A stretch of DNA of 23,870 bases from Dehalococcoidia bacterium (GTDB lineage: Bacteria; Chloroflexota; Dehalococcoidia; Dehalococcoidales; JAUWYK01), in assembly GCA_030615865.1 (NCBI GenBank), contig JAUWYK010000021.1:1-23870 (forward strand), written 5' to 3'. This document shows, piece by piece, positions 8,111 through 16,384 of the stretch. The notes beneath the pieces were generated by a model. It searched no databases. It worked only from the letters and a program-made list of their open reading frames with translations, and was not told the origin of the DNA. Numbering within the stretch: position 1 is the stretch's first letter; every line of letters begins with the position of its first letter. A program made the translations under genes and the position numbers.

Positions 8111-8111
8111 C

Positions 8112-9707
8112 TCACCTCTCCGAGCCTGCCTGATACTTCTTTCTTAGCTCCTTCTTCAATATCTTCCCCGAAGGGTTCTTGGGCAGGGAATCAACAAATT
8201 CTACCGATTTAGGTGCTTTATAGCGGGCTAGTTTCCCCTTGCAAAAAGTGATAAGTTCATCGGCAGTGATGCTTGCTTCCTCCTTCAAAGCCACCACAGC
8301 ATGAACCCTCTCCACCCAGAATGGGTCAGGGATGCCAATAACAGCCGCCTCTAGGATTGCCGGATGCTGGTAGAGAACCTCCTCCACCTCCCGGGGATAG
8401 ATGTTCTCCCCACCGGAGATAATCATGTCCTTCTTTCTGTCCACAATGTAGATGTAGCCCCTCTCGTCATAGCGCCCCATATCTCCGGTGTGCAGCCAGC
8501 CATCAATAATGGCTTCACGGGTATCATCCGGCTTGCGCCAGTATTCAACCATGTTATGCTTACACTGGGCTATTATCTCACCCACTTTACCAGGCTCAAC
8601 ATCATTGCCCTTATCATCCACAATCCTAACATGCACCCCGATATCTGGTCGACCACAGGAAGCTAGCACCTCCTGCTCCTCAGCAGGCTTATCCAAGACC
8701 TTGTGGTCTTCTTTAGGCAGGGCAGCAATATTAGGCCCTGATTCAGTTTGACCATAGCCCTGAATGAAAATAGGACCCCAGGTCTTTAGCCCCTTCTTTA
8801 ACAGCTCTACCGGCATGGAGGAACCCACGTAATATATCCGTTTCAAGCTGCTAAGGTCATACTTATCAAAGTCAGGTAGGGTAAAGATAGCTGCCAGATG
8901 GGTGGGTACGATTTGGATATCGGTGGCTTTCTCATCCTGAATAGCCTGTAGGGTGGCTGCCGGGTCAAAGGATTTCATGATAACACTGCTGCCCCCGATA
9001 TAGAAGTAACCCTGGATGTGGTCAATACCACCTATATGGAAAAGGGGCATGATTATAATATGCTTATCCTCTGGCTGTAAACCCTTTGCTATAACAAAAG
9101 TCCTAGTATTATCCATGGCAGAGCGATGAGTATACAGTGCACCACGAGGGAGACCAGTAGTGCCACTGGTATAAGCGATGAAGAGTGGGTCATCCTCCTC
9201 TACCTGAACATCAGGCTCTTCTCTGGGATAGGTAGCCAGCAGGTCACGGTGACATGTCATATCAGGGGCAGAGCCCTCAAAAGAGATATAGTTTTTAATA
9301 TTGGGGAGGCGTGGTCGTAACCAATCAGCCATCTCCACTAATTCGGGACCTACAAAGAGGGTATTGGCTTCCGAATAATTAATAAGATAACCTAGCTCAT
9401 CTGCCTGCAACCGGGGATTGAAGGGTGATGCAATAAATCCTCCCTTTTGTGCCGCCCCATAGACATCAGCATACTCCAGGCAATTCCAGGACAAGACACC
9501 GATACCATCTCCCTTGTTGACCCCCATTGACTGCAGGGCGTGTATTAAGCTATTTACCCTGGCATTAAATTGGGAAAAGGTTATCCTCTCTGCCTCGCAT
9601 ATGAAAGCTTCCCGGTCTGGATATAAGAGTGCATTTCGGTAAATAATGTCGGCAAAGGTGCCTATTTTATACCGACACAACTCTTTTAATACCAGCCTTG
9701 TTGACAC
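8112..9707 (-). CDS. Acyl-CoA synthetase (AMP-forming, class I adenylate-forming enzyme)
   Basis: 531 residues. The enzyme activates a carboxylic acid with ATP and CoA through an acyl-adenylate. Motifs in order: the phosphate loop YTSGTTGLPRGALYTH (179-194, with Arg where Lys is more usual), MPLFHIGG, the A5 motif YGQTES, GWLHTGD, the hinge DRKKDMIISGGENIYP, and the C-terminal catalytic Lys515 in PKNPSGKILK. It is of the long/medium-chain fatty acid-CoA ligase type; the chain length cannot be read from sequence. It is a single gene. The start is GTG with AGAGGT 8 bases upstream, just after a TATAAT box at 9724-9729. It is convergent with the site-2 protease and divergent from the flavoprotein gene. 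Confidence 0.93.
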   Translation of the reverse strand: MSTRLVLKELCRYKIGTFADIIYRNALLYPDREAFICEAERITFSQFNARVNSLIHALQSMGVNKGDGIGVLSWNCLEYADVYGAAQKGGFIASPFNPRLQADELGYLINYSEANTLFVGPELVEMADWLRPRLPNIKNYISFEGSAPDMTCHRDLLATYPREEPDVQVEEDDPLFIAYTSGTTGLPRGALYTHRSAMDNTRTFVIAKGLQPEDKHIIIMPLFHIGGIDHIQGYFYIGGSSVIMKSFDPAATLQAIQDEKATDIQIVPTHLAAIFTLPDFDKYDLSSLKRIYYVGSSMPVELLKKGLKTWGPIFIQGYGQTESGPNIAALPKEDHKVLDKPAEEQEVLASCGRPDIGVHVRIVDDKGNDVEPGKVGEIIAQCKHNMVEYWRKPDDTREAIIDGWLHTGDMGRYDERGYIYIVDRKKDMIISGGENIYPREVEEVLYQHPAILEAAVIGIPDPFWVERVHAVVALKEEASITADELITFCKGKLARYKAPKSVEFVDSLPKNPSGKILKKELRKKYQAGSER

Positions 9708-9723
9708 AGCCAGCTACCTCTCA

Positions 9724-9729
9724 ATTATA
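9724..9729 (-). promoter_or_regulatory. -10 box for the acyl-CoA synthetase gene
   Basis: A perfect TATAAT on the minus strand (9724-9729) would start transcription near 9717. That leaves a leader of about 10 bases carrying AGAGGT before the GTG start. No good -35 is seen at 17-18 bases. Confidence 0.4.
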
Positions 9730-9806
9730 ATTAAACGAATTTGTAATAAGCTAGCATAGCCTTTCAACGTTGTCAACAGCTTCTGTCAGCTCTAGAGTAG
9801 CTATAG

Positions 9807-9825
9807 TGTATAATGAAAGCGAGGT
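9807..9825 (+). promoter_or_regulatory. Extended -10 promoter and ribosome site for the geranylgeranyl-reductase-family gene
   Basis: TGTATAAT-type extended -10 with TATAAT at 9809-9814, followed by AGCGAGGT, with GAGG at 9821-9824 just before ATG 9829. Predicted transcription start near 9821 leaves a very short leader. No matching -35 is visible. Confidence 0.45.
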
Positions 9826-9828
9826 AAA

Positions 9829-11007
9829 ATGCCCTTGTATGACGTGGCAGTTATAGGTGGTGGACCGGTAGGGAGCTATGTGGCTTATCGGCTGGCTGAG
9901 GTGGGGTATGGGGTAGTGGTGCTGGAGCAGCATAAGCGGCTGGGGGAGCAGGTCTGCTGTACCGGCATTATTGGTCAGGAGTGTGTTAGCTCCTTTGCCG
10001 TTGAGGATAATGTTATTTTGAGGCAAGCAAATGGTGCCAGGTTATTTTCACCTTCGGGGAAATTGCTCAGAGTATGGCGGGAAGAACCTCAAGCCTATAT
10101 TATAGACCGGGCTGCTTTTGATGTGGCAATGGCTAATCGGGCTCAGGATAAGGGGGCAGAATATATATTAAACAGCCTGGTCAGAGATATAGAGGTCAGG
10201 GGTGATAGAGTTAGGGTTGAGGCAACTTGCCGGGAGGAAAGGTTGAACTTTGAGGCAAGAGTGATAGTCATTGCCACTGGCTTTGGCTCCAGACTTCCTG
10301 AGCAGTTGGGATTGGCTAAGGTTGGCGACTTTGTTATGGGAGCCCAGGCTGAGGTGGAAACCATTGGCATAGATGAGGTGGAGGTCTATTTTGGTCAGGA
10401 GATAGCCCCTGGCTTTTTTGCCTGGCTGGTGCCAACCTCACCACAGAGGGCTCGGGTAGGGCTGTTATCCCGCCATAGTCCCAGACTCTATCTAAGGAAG
10501 CTAATGCCATCTCTACTGGCTCAGGGGAAGATAGCTTCGGCCGAGGCTGAACTAAGCTATGGCGGGATTCCACTAAAGCCGCTGGCCAGAACCTATAGTG
10601 AGAGGGTGGTAGTGGTGGGAGATGCAGCAGGGCAGGTAAAGCCAACCACCGGTGGCGGTATCTACTATGGTCTGCTGTGCGCCCAGATAGCAGCTAACAA
10701 TTTGCAGCGGGCATTGCAGGCTGATGACCTGTCGCTCAGGAGTCTGGCTGGTTATGAGCGGGAGTGGAGAAAGAAACTGGGGCGAGAGCTGAGGATAAGC
10801 TACTGGGCTCGAAAATTTTACGAGCGCCTGAGTGACAAGCAGATTGATAGGATGTTTGACATAATAAAATCTAATGGCATTGATGAAACTTTGCTTAAAG
10901 CGCCGGATTTGTCTTTTGATTGGCATAGCCGGGTGGTGCTGAGGTTGATAAGGCACAGGGCACTACTTACGGCTATTATGAAGATTCCGTTTCATTTTAG
11001 GAGGTAA
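9829..11007 (+). CDS. Geranylgeranyl reductase family FAD-dependent oxidoreductase
   Basis: 392 residues. The N-terminus binds FAD (VIGGGPVGSYVAYRLA, loop residues 10-15, with Glu33 as ribose ligand). Then follow CCTGIIG at 43-49, VIVIATGFGS at 145-154, and GDAAGQVKPTTGGGIYYG at 264-281, the hallmark of the geranylgeranyl reductase/hydrogenase group. Relatives saturate isoprenoid chains in archaeal lipids, chlorophyll side chains or quinones. No chlorophyll genes are in view, so the substrate here may be a quinone or lipid isoprenoid; this is an inference. It is next to, but divergent from, the acyl-CoA synthetase, and is followed after 77 bases by the GreA-like gene. Confidence 0.88.
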   Translation: MPLYDVAVIGGGPVGSYVAYRLAEVGYGVVVLEQHKRLGEQVCCTGIIGQECVSSFAVEDNVILRQANGARLFSPSGKLLRVWREEPQAYIIDRAAFDVAMANRAQDKGAEYILNSLVRDIEVRGDRVRVEATCREERLNFEARVIVIATGFGSRLPEQLGLAKVGDFVMGAQAEVETIGIDEVEVYFGQEIAPGFFAWLVPTSPQRARVGLLSRHSPRLYLRKLMPSLLAQGKIASAEAELSYGGIPLKPLARTYSERVVVVGDAAGQVKPTTGGGIYYGLLCAQIAANNLQRALQADDLSLRSLAGYEREWRKKLGRELRISYWARKFYERLSDKQIDRMFDIIKSNGIDETLLKAPDLSFDWHSRVVLRLIRHRALLTAIMKIPFHFRR

Positions 11008-11084
11008 GGCTAGCATAGATTGACTAGTATATAGTTAACATTTAGAATAGGTGAGGCAATAGTATTTATAGGGGATACCTAGAG

Positions 11085-11891
11085 GTGAATAGCAATAGCC
11101 ATAGTCCAAGCCTTGGTGAGACAGCCACCCAGTTCCTTGCCAGCTTATCGTCTGAGGAAAGGGGAATAAGCCAGCAGGAGGTATATAAGTTTGTTCGCTG
11201 GTATAGCTGGGAGCGACCCTTTGCTAGGCTTACCGCTCCTGAGGTGGCTAACTATGCTGAGCGGTTATCATTATCAGATGCCGACTACATTAAAAAGCTT
11301 GAGCTAATCCGAGCCTTTCTGGTTTATGCCAGGAAAGAAGGGTGGAATAGAAGTAATCTAGCCGCTCATCTTAAGCCTAGGAAGGGGAAAACTAGTCTGC
11401 GGTCTTCATCTAGGCAAGGGTTACTACAGACTGTCTCTTTAACTCAGCGGGGATATGCCAAACTAGAAACTGAACTTACTGCCCTTAAACATAAGCGCCG
11501 TGAGTCCATTGATGAAATGCAAAGAGCAGCGGCAGACAAGGACTTTCGTGAGAATGCGCCTTTGGAGGCAGCTAGGGAGCAACGTGGGCAACTAGAGGGA
11601 CGAATTAGAGAGTTAGAAGAAGCCCTGAAGTCGGCGGTGGTTATTGGTGACAAAGACAAGGGCACACTCAAGGCAAGCATTGGCAATAGCGTTCTCCTGC
11701 GTGACCTGGTCTCCGGCGAGGAGCTACACTATATCATAGTTAATCCCAGGGAGGTAGACCCAACTAAGGGTAAGATTTCCACAGCTTCACCTATAGGTAA
11801 AGCCATTATCGGTCGATACCAGGGAGAGATAGTAGAAGTAACAGTCCCGGCAGGCAAGCTGCGCTATCAGATAAAACAGGTTGAGCGTTAA
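11085..11891 (+). CDS. GreA-like transcription elongation factor with extra N-terminal helical domain
   Basis: 268 residues, about 110 more than ordinary GreA (about 158). Residues about 115-190 form the GreA coiled coil. Its tip reads DKDFRENAPLEAAREQRG, keeping the acidic pair Asp153/Glu156 that corresponds to Asp41/Glu44 of E. coli GreA. Transcript cleavage in backtracked RNA polymerase is therefore likely. Residues 195-268 form the FKBP-like C-terminal domain (SIGNSVLLRDL..., ASPIGKAIIGRYQGE). Residues about 10-100 look like the SAM-like core-binding domain of tyrosine recombinases (FVRWYSWERPFARLTAPEVA, FLVYARKEGW), but no recombinase catalytic domain follows. The start is GTG 11085 with only a weak GGGG upstream, so the exact N-terminus is uncertain. 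Confidence 0.88.
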   Translation: MNSNSHSPSLGETATQFLASLSSEERGISQQEVYKFVRWYSWERPFARLTAPEVANYAERLSLSDADYIKKLELIRAFLVYARKEGWNRSNLAAHLKPRKGKTSLRSSSRQGLLQTVSLTQRGYAKLETELTALKHKRRESIDEMQRAAADKDFRENAPLEAAREQRGQLEGRIRELEEALKSAVVIGDKDKGTLKASIGNSVLLRDLVSGEELHYIIVNPREVDPTKGKISTASPIGKAIIGRYQGEIVEVTVPAGKLRYQIKQVER

Positions 11892-11919
11892 CCGGCGGTA
11901 GTGATGCTGAGCATGGCTG

Positions 11920-11949
11920 TTGACACCAGGAGACAAGCCCAGTTATAAT
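11920..11949 (+). promoter_or_regulatory. Consensus sigma70 promoter for the tRNA
   Basis: A perfect TTGACA (11920-11925) is followed after 18 bases by a perfect TATAAT (11944-11949). The predicted start near 11956 lies about 32 bases before the tRNA. This is the best promoter match in the window. Confidence 0.85.
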
Positions 11950-11987
11950 TTCTTTAGTTTGTTGCTAGTTTAGTTGCCTCTTTTTAT

Positions 11988-12059
<72 letters not shown>

Positions 12060-12077
12060 CTTGTCTTGTTGACATAA

Positions 12078-12247
12078 TGTTTTAGAGAATTATATTATTT
12101 ACTTTCCTATTATTACCTGCTCTTCGCCGATAACAGCTATAGCCTCGACCTCAACTAGAAGGTGGGGATGCCATAGCTGAACAACCTCAACAGCAGTCAT
12201 TGCTAGATTAACATCTTTTAGCAAATGGGAAATTGTGTTTTAGAGAA
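12078..12247. repeat. 12-bp direct repeats flanking a ridA remnant
   Basis: TGTTTTAGAGAA occurs at 12078-12089 and again at 12236-12247, bracketing the ridA fragment. The first copy lies inside a promoter-like pair (TTGACA 12069-12074, TATTAT 12093-12098, 18 apart). The repeats may mark a deletion or insertion junction. Confidence 0.5.
12099..12239 (-). pseudogene. Remnant of a RidA (YjgF) family gene, C-terminal part only
   Basis: The minus strand reads about 46 codons ending at TAA 12099-12101. They include AMTAVEVV and then HPHLLVEVEAIAVIGEE, which matches the C-terminal strand of RidA enamine/imine deaminases (LVEIEAIAV). Intact RidA has about 125 residues. The frame is closed upstream by TAA at 12240-12242 and has no plausible start, so this is a 5'-deleted remnant. 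It lies between two 12-bp direct repeats just downstream of the tRNA. Confidence 0.7.
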
Positions 12248-12387
12248 GTGGACATAAATAGAGCAGAATTAGCTATAAAAAGCTATTTATCTGACATAAC
12301 ATATATAGTGCGACCCAAATAATAACTATATACCACTCATTTACATAATCAGAGCCACAATAAGAGGCATAAGAATCTTTTTGGGTA

Positions 12388-12835
12388 TCAAAACACTTCA
12401 GGAAAAGCTGTATCCTTATAATCACGCAAATGTTCAAATAAAACAATTATCTTGTGTGTTATTTCGTCGTAATATTCTTTAGAATATTTGTCATGCAAAT
12501 CATCATATAAATGAAGACGGAGAATGGATATATCCAGCTTCCCCGCTAGATCTCCCTTACCAACATAATTTATACAAGCTTTTACAAATCTATAAAAATA
12601 TTCTATATCAGCCGGGTGATCTAAAAGTGTTGGTCAATTTATCCACTTCCTATAATAAGTTTGGACAATCTCGTTATCCATGTAATTCTTTGCCATTTTC
12701 CACCACCCTTTTCAGAATGACATTATTATAAATCAATCCAATGAAGCTAGCAACATAATTATACCTTTTGTCGCTTAACTTTATGTTAAGTGATAGCCTT
12801 TTCTCGCTATCTAAATACCCCTCAGCAAAACCCAA
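12388..12835 (-). pseudogene. Frame-broken remnant of an unrecognised small gene
   Basis: Three consecutive minus-strand pieces in different frames look coding. First, about 12676-12830 reads YLDSEKRLSLNIKLSDKRYN and VASFIGLIYNNVILKRVVE. Second, 12650-12697 reads MAKNYMDNEIVQNLL from an ATG with an upstream GGTGG, then stops. Third, 12388-12633 reads 81 residues without any Met, starting PTLLDHPADIEYFYRF and ending DYKDTAFPEVF; an in-frame TGA lies just upstream of it. The simplest reading is one gene with frameshifts whose 5' end is replaced by the hairpin repeat at 12838 onward. A two-gene arrangement with a short overlap is the alternative. The family is not recognised. The composition is more AT-rich than the neighbours. 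Confidence 0.45.
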
Positions 12836-12837
12836 AC

Positions 12838-12990
12838 CAGGGGCAAGGGGGAGCCGGGTGTTTAAGAGGGGCGAAGCCCCTCTTCTTAATATCCTCCACA
12901 TCCTCCCCCCCTTCCTTACCAAGGGAGGGGGATAAAGCGGGTCCCCGGGAAAATCGAAGATTTTTCTGGGCGCTTAAGGGGGGAGGGTTA
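12838..12990. repeat. Intergenic GGGGC-GAA-GCCCC hairpin repeat, copy 2
   Basis: AAGAGGGGC (12864-12872), loop GAA, GCCCCTCTT (12876-12884) is a perfect 9-bp hairpin with the same core as 3314-3332. As in copy 1, it is followed by a C-rich run (CCTCCCCCCC) and then GGGAGGGGGATAAAG. A third hairpin, CCCGGGAAAATC-GAA-GATTTTTCTGGG (10 of 12 pairs), lies near 12944-12970. The element appears to have replaced the 5' end of the pseudogene on its left. The 12990-13122 stretch up to hflX holds nothing I can identify. Confidence 0.6.
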
Positions 12991-13122
12991 CCAAAAACCC
13001 AAAAAACTTCAGGGGCAAAAATGAGGGGCTAATTGTGTCTTATTACTTCAAAAGGTATCTAACCATTCAAAAGAACTTTTAGGGGCCTAGATTTTGATTA
13101 CAGAGCGTCATATTAGAGGGCG

Positions 13123-14235
13123 CTAAACTGGGGAGACAATTTGGGTCAGGGTGTGGTTAATCAGTTCTAAGAGTCTGGATAATCCCCATCTTTTGGTGGC
13201 TGAAATAAGCACCGAGTTTTTATCCACCGCCTCACCCTGGTCGGAGAGATAACCTATGGCTGTTTTCTCATCCCAGGTCTTGGCACTGTCCAGTAACAAA
13301 TCAATTTTATTTAGCGCCGTAATCCGGGGCTTATCCACAAGGTTAAGTTCACTAAGAACGTCCTCTACTGTTTGACATTGCTCTGGAGCGTTAGGACAGG
13401 TCAGGTCAACTATATGAAGAAGCAAACTGGCTTCGGCTAACTCTTCAAGAGTCGCCCTAAACGCAGTTACAATGGTGAGAGGTAACTTCCTGATAAAGCC
13501 GACGGTATCGGTAATTAAGACCGCACTCTTATCAGGAAGGGTCAACCGTCTGGTAGTTGGGTCCAGGGTGGCAAACAGCTTGTCTTCTACAAAGACATCA
13601 GCCTCGGTGAGGGCATTTAATAAGGTACTTTTACCGGCATTGGTATAGCCAACCACGGCTACTATAGGGATACCGCTCTTCTTCCGCTTTTGACGGTATA
13701 GCTCGCGGTGTTTTCTTACCTGTTCAATCTGTGCCTGCAGATGATGTATCTTCTGGCGGATAAGGCGTCTATCAGTCTCAAGTTGTGATTCACCAGGACC
13801 TCTGGTGCCGATGCCACCGCCAAGCCTTTCCAGGTGGCTCCATTGCCCGGCAAGACGAGGCAAAAGGTACTGATGCTGGGCTAGCTCTACCTGCAATTGA
13901 CCTTCGTGCGTTCTGGCACGCTTGGCAAAAATATCTAAAATCAGTGCTGCCCGGTCAATTACCTTTGCCTGGAGGGCTTCTTCCAGGTTTCGTTGCTGTA
14001 ACGGCGAAAGCTCATCATCAAAAATTACTACATCGTATTTGGCGTTATCCTTTAGACATATTAATTCGTCTAGCTTGCCTTTGCCTAAATAATGTGTTTT
14101 TGATGGCTTAGCTAACCGTTGGATGAGTTTCCCCACCACCTGAGCCCCAGCTGTCCCAGTCAGTTGAACCAGCTCTTGTATAGAGACATCAACTGGCCAT
14201 CTACCACCACTCCCTTTAGCGGTTACCGCCACCAA
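13123..14235 (-). CDS. hflX: Ribosome-associated GTPase HflX
   Basis: HflX is a GTPase that binds the 50S subunit and can split stalled ribosomes. From TTG 14235 the product has 370 residues. It has the N-terminal HflX domain (GKGKLDEL..., [14 protein letters not shown]), the glycine-rich [19 protein letters not shown], and a G domain with G1 GYTNAGKST (196-204), G3 DTVGF (243-247) and G4 NKID. The TTG has GAGAGGG 5 bases upstream. However, homology-like sequence (SPERAF before LVAVT) continues upstream to a TAA at 14293-14295 without an ATG, GTG or TTG. The true start may be an ATT at 14283 or 14286 behind GGGGG. It is the last gene of the minus-strand block and follows dapL after 87 bases. 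Confidence 0.93.
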   Translation of the reverse strand: MVAVTAKGSGGRWPVDVSIQELVQLTGTAGAQVVGKLIQRLAKPSKTHYLGKGKLDELICLKDNAKYDVVIFDDELSPLQQRNLEEALQAKVIDRAALILDIFAKRARTHEGQLQVELAQHQYLLPRLAGQWSHLERLGGGIGTRGPGESQLETDRRLIRQKIHHLQAQIEQVRKHRELYRQKRKKSGIPIVAVVGYTNAGKSTLLNALTEADVFVEDKLFATLDPTTRRLTLPDKSAVLITDTVGFIRKLPLTIVTAFRATLEELAEASLLLHIVDLTCPNAPEQCQTVEDVLSELNLVDKPRITALNKIDLLLDSAKTWDEKTAIGYLSDQGEAVDKNSVLISATKRWGLSRLLELINHTLTQIVSPV

Positions 14236-14322
14236 GAATGCCCTCTCTGGAGACCCCCGGGTAAGGATTGTTCCTTTGGTAATAATACCCCCTTATTTTT
14301 CAGTAGAATACTTTATGTCAAG

Positions 14323-15507
14323 TTACTCTATTTTGAGCCCGCTTTTACTACTACGCCAAGTTGCCAATCGTGACAAACCCTTTACCAGCCCGGCGTCAGG
14401 GATAGTTAAGGACAATCGTACATAGCCCTCACCATTCTTACCGTAACCTACCCCAGGGGTAACTACCACCCCGACCTTGTCTAATAAATCAGTAGCAAAG
14501 TCTACAGATGTATAGCCTTTAGGAACCTTAGCCCAGATATACAGACCTGCCTTTGGCGTTTGGGCTTCAAGCCCAATATTGTGTAACATTTCAATAACCA
14601 GGTCACGGCGTCTCTGGTAAATATTATTGTGCTCCTGGATACACTCCTGGGAGCTGGTCAAAGCCTCAATAGCCGCATATTGGATAGCCTGAGGAATCCC
14701 TGAATCCAAATTCGACTTAACCCTCTTCAGGGCATCTACCATCACCGCATTACCTACCACCATTCCTATTCGCCACCCAGTCATATTATAGCTCTTGGAC
14801 AGGGAATGAAACTCAACTCCAATTTCCTTGGCTCCATCTGCCTGCATAAAGCTAACTGGTTGATAACCATCGAAGGCAACCTCTGAATATGGTCCGTCAT
14901 GACACACCGCCAAGTTGTGCTGTTGAGCAAATTTAACTACCTTGTTGAAAAAATCGAGGTCAGCCACAGCACCGGTAGGGTTATTGGGATAGTTTATCCA
15001 CAAAAGTTTAGCCCTTCTCAGGATATAATCAGGAATAGTATCTAAATTGGGGAGAAAACTGTTCTCCTCAACAAGTGGCAGATAATAAGGTCTACCGCCA
15101 GCAAACCTAGTGCCTGCCGAATAAACGGGATAGGCCGGGTCAGGCACCAGAGCGGTATCACCGGGGTCAATAAAACACAGAGCAATGTGGGCAATGCCCT
15201 CCTTTGCCCCAATAAGGGGTAACACCTCTTTATTGGCATCAAGGGAAACGTCAAAGCGTCGTTTATACCACTCAGCTATAGCCTGACGCAGTTCAGGCAA
15301 GCCCTCAGTCTCTGGATAGCGATGGTTAGCCGGGTCTTGTGCTGCCTGGCACAGCCTATCAATAATATGGGGTGGTGTTGGAATATCGGGGTCACCGATG
15401 CCAAAGCTAACTACGTCCTCACCCTTAGCTTTTTTCTCAGCAATCTTCTTAGTGATTTCAACAAAAAGATAAGGGGGCAAATGTTCAACTCGTCTTGACA
15501 TTTTCAT
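14323..15507 (-). CDS. dapL: LL-diaminopimelate aminotransferase DapL
   Basis: 394 residues, class I/II PLP aminotransferase. DapL converts tetrahydrodipicolinate directly to LL-diaminopimelate using glutamate, bypassing the acylated intermediates of the DapD/DapE route. Visible motifs: VSFGIGDPDIPTP near the N-terminus, NYPNNPTGA at 172-180, HDGPYSE at 203-209, the PLP lysine Lys238 in SLSKSYNMTGWRIG, and YVRLSLT near the C-terminus. The start at ATG 15507 is 5 bases after the dapF stop; an in-frame ATG at 15501 has better spacing to AGGT. Adjacency to dapF, which uses its product, supports DapL over a generic aspartate aminotransferase. Confidence 0.93.
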   Translation of the reverse strand: MKMSRRVEHLPPYLFVEITKKIAEKKAKGEDVVSFGIGDPDIPTPPHIIDRLCQAAQDPANHRYPETEGLPELRQAIAEWYKRRFDVSLDANKEVLPLIGAKEGIAHIALCFIDPGDTALVPDPAYPVYSAGTRFAGGRPYYLPLVEENSFLPNLDTIPDYILRRAKLLWINYPNNPTGAVADLDFFNKVVKFAQQHNLAVCHDGPYSEVAFDGYQPVSFMQADGAKEIGVEFHSLSKSYNMTGWRIGMVVGNAVMVDALKRVKSNLDSGIPQAIQYAAIEALTSSQECIQEHNNIYQRRRDLVIEMLHNIGLEAQTPKAGLYIWAKVPKGYTSVDFATDLLDKVGVVVTPGVGYGKNGEGYVRLSLTIPDAGLVKGLSRLATWRSSKSGLKIE

Positions 15508-15512
15508 CTTAC

Positions 15513-16376
15513 CTAAACCTCACCTAACCATTCTCCGGTAAATACTACCTCAGCCGGACCGCTGAGAAATACCTCCCCTACCCCATCCCACTCTACCTCT
15601 AGTATACCACCCGGCAGCCTTATGTCTACCTTATCATCAATATTACCATGAAGTTGAGCTACAACAGCCACAGCGCAAGCGCCACTACCACAAGCCAGTG
15701 TTTCCCCTACCCCCCTCTCCCACACTCGAGCCTCTATCTCCCGTCGGCTTATTACCCTCGCCACCTCAAAATTTACCCGGTTGGGAAAGAGCTTATGTTG
15801 CTCAATCTTTGGGCCTATTTGTGATAATGGAAAGTCGGATACCGGGTGTTGGTGTAAGAGAACGGCGTGGGGATTCCCCATTGAGACAAAGTTCAAAAGT
15901 AGCTTCTTGCCGTCTACAGTAACAGGATAGTCCAGTATTGGTTTTATGTCAACTATATTCTTCTCCTGCTCTACCACTACTGGAATGTCCTTAGCGCCAA
16001 ATTTTGGTATACCCATACCAACTTGGATTCTAGTCAACTTACCCCCAGTCCTGAGGAGGCTGATTTTCCTTATACCACCCTCCGTTTCTACCGATATTTC
16101 CTGAGCCTCGGAATTGGCTAACCCCCTATCTACAACATATTTAGCCAGGCACCTTAATCCATTACCGCAAGCCTCAGCCTCAGAGCCATCGGGGTTAAAC
16201 ACACGCATCCGAAAGTCAGCAATAGCTGAAGGCAATAGAAGTAGTAAGCCGTCGGCGTCGACACCAAAGTGGCGGTCGCATATAACTGTTGCCATCTGTG
16301 ACCAGTTCTGGTCTATACCACCAGCTTCAACTAGGATAAAATCATTTCCGGTACCCTGCACCTTGGTAAAATTCAT
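15513..16376 (-). CDS. dapF: Diaminopimelate epimerase DapF
   Basis: 287 residues. DapF interconverts LL- and meso-diaminopimelate with a two-cysteine acid/base pair and no cofactor. Both are present: Cys70 in EACGNGLRC and Cys229 in ETLACGSGACA. Other family marks are the N-terminal KVQGTGNDFILVE, RHFGVDADGLL, FNPDGSEAE and MGNPHAV. Length fits the family (about 275-285). It lies between miaA (8-base gap) and dapL (5-base gap), so dapF-dapL form a lysine/peptidoglycan precursor unit within the operon. Confidence 0.97.
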   Translation of the reverse strand: MNFTKVQGTGNDFILVEAGGIDQNWSQMATVICDRHFGVDADGLLLLLPSAIADFRMRVFNPDGSEAEACGNGLRCLAKYVVDRGLANSEAQEISVETEGGIRKISLLRTGGKLTRIQVGMGIPKFGAKDIPVVVEQEKNIVDIKPILDYPVTVDGKKLLLNFVSMGNPHAVLLHQHPVSDFPLSQIGPKIEQHKLFPNRVNFEVARVISRREIEARVWERGVGETLACGSGACAVAVVAQLHGNIDDKVDIRLPGGILEVEWDGVGEVFLSGPAEVVFTGEWLGEV

Positions 16377-16384
16377 AGTGAACC

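Noticed and set aside
9765..9777. Overlapping palindromes CAACGTTG and GTTGTCAAC between the divergent genes as an operator
   Set aside because: Too short and unrepeated to support a regulator site; no repressor gene is nearby.
12634..12636. In-frame TGA before the 81-residue segment as a selenocysteine or recoded stop
   Set aside because: The upstream sequence is in a different frame and also stops at TAG 12650, so recoding of one TGA would not restore a gene; decay is simpler.
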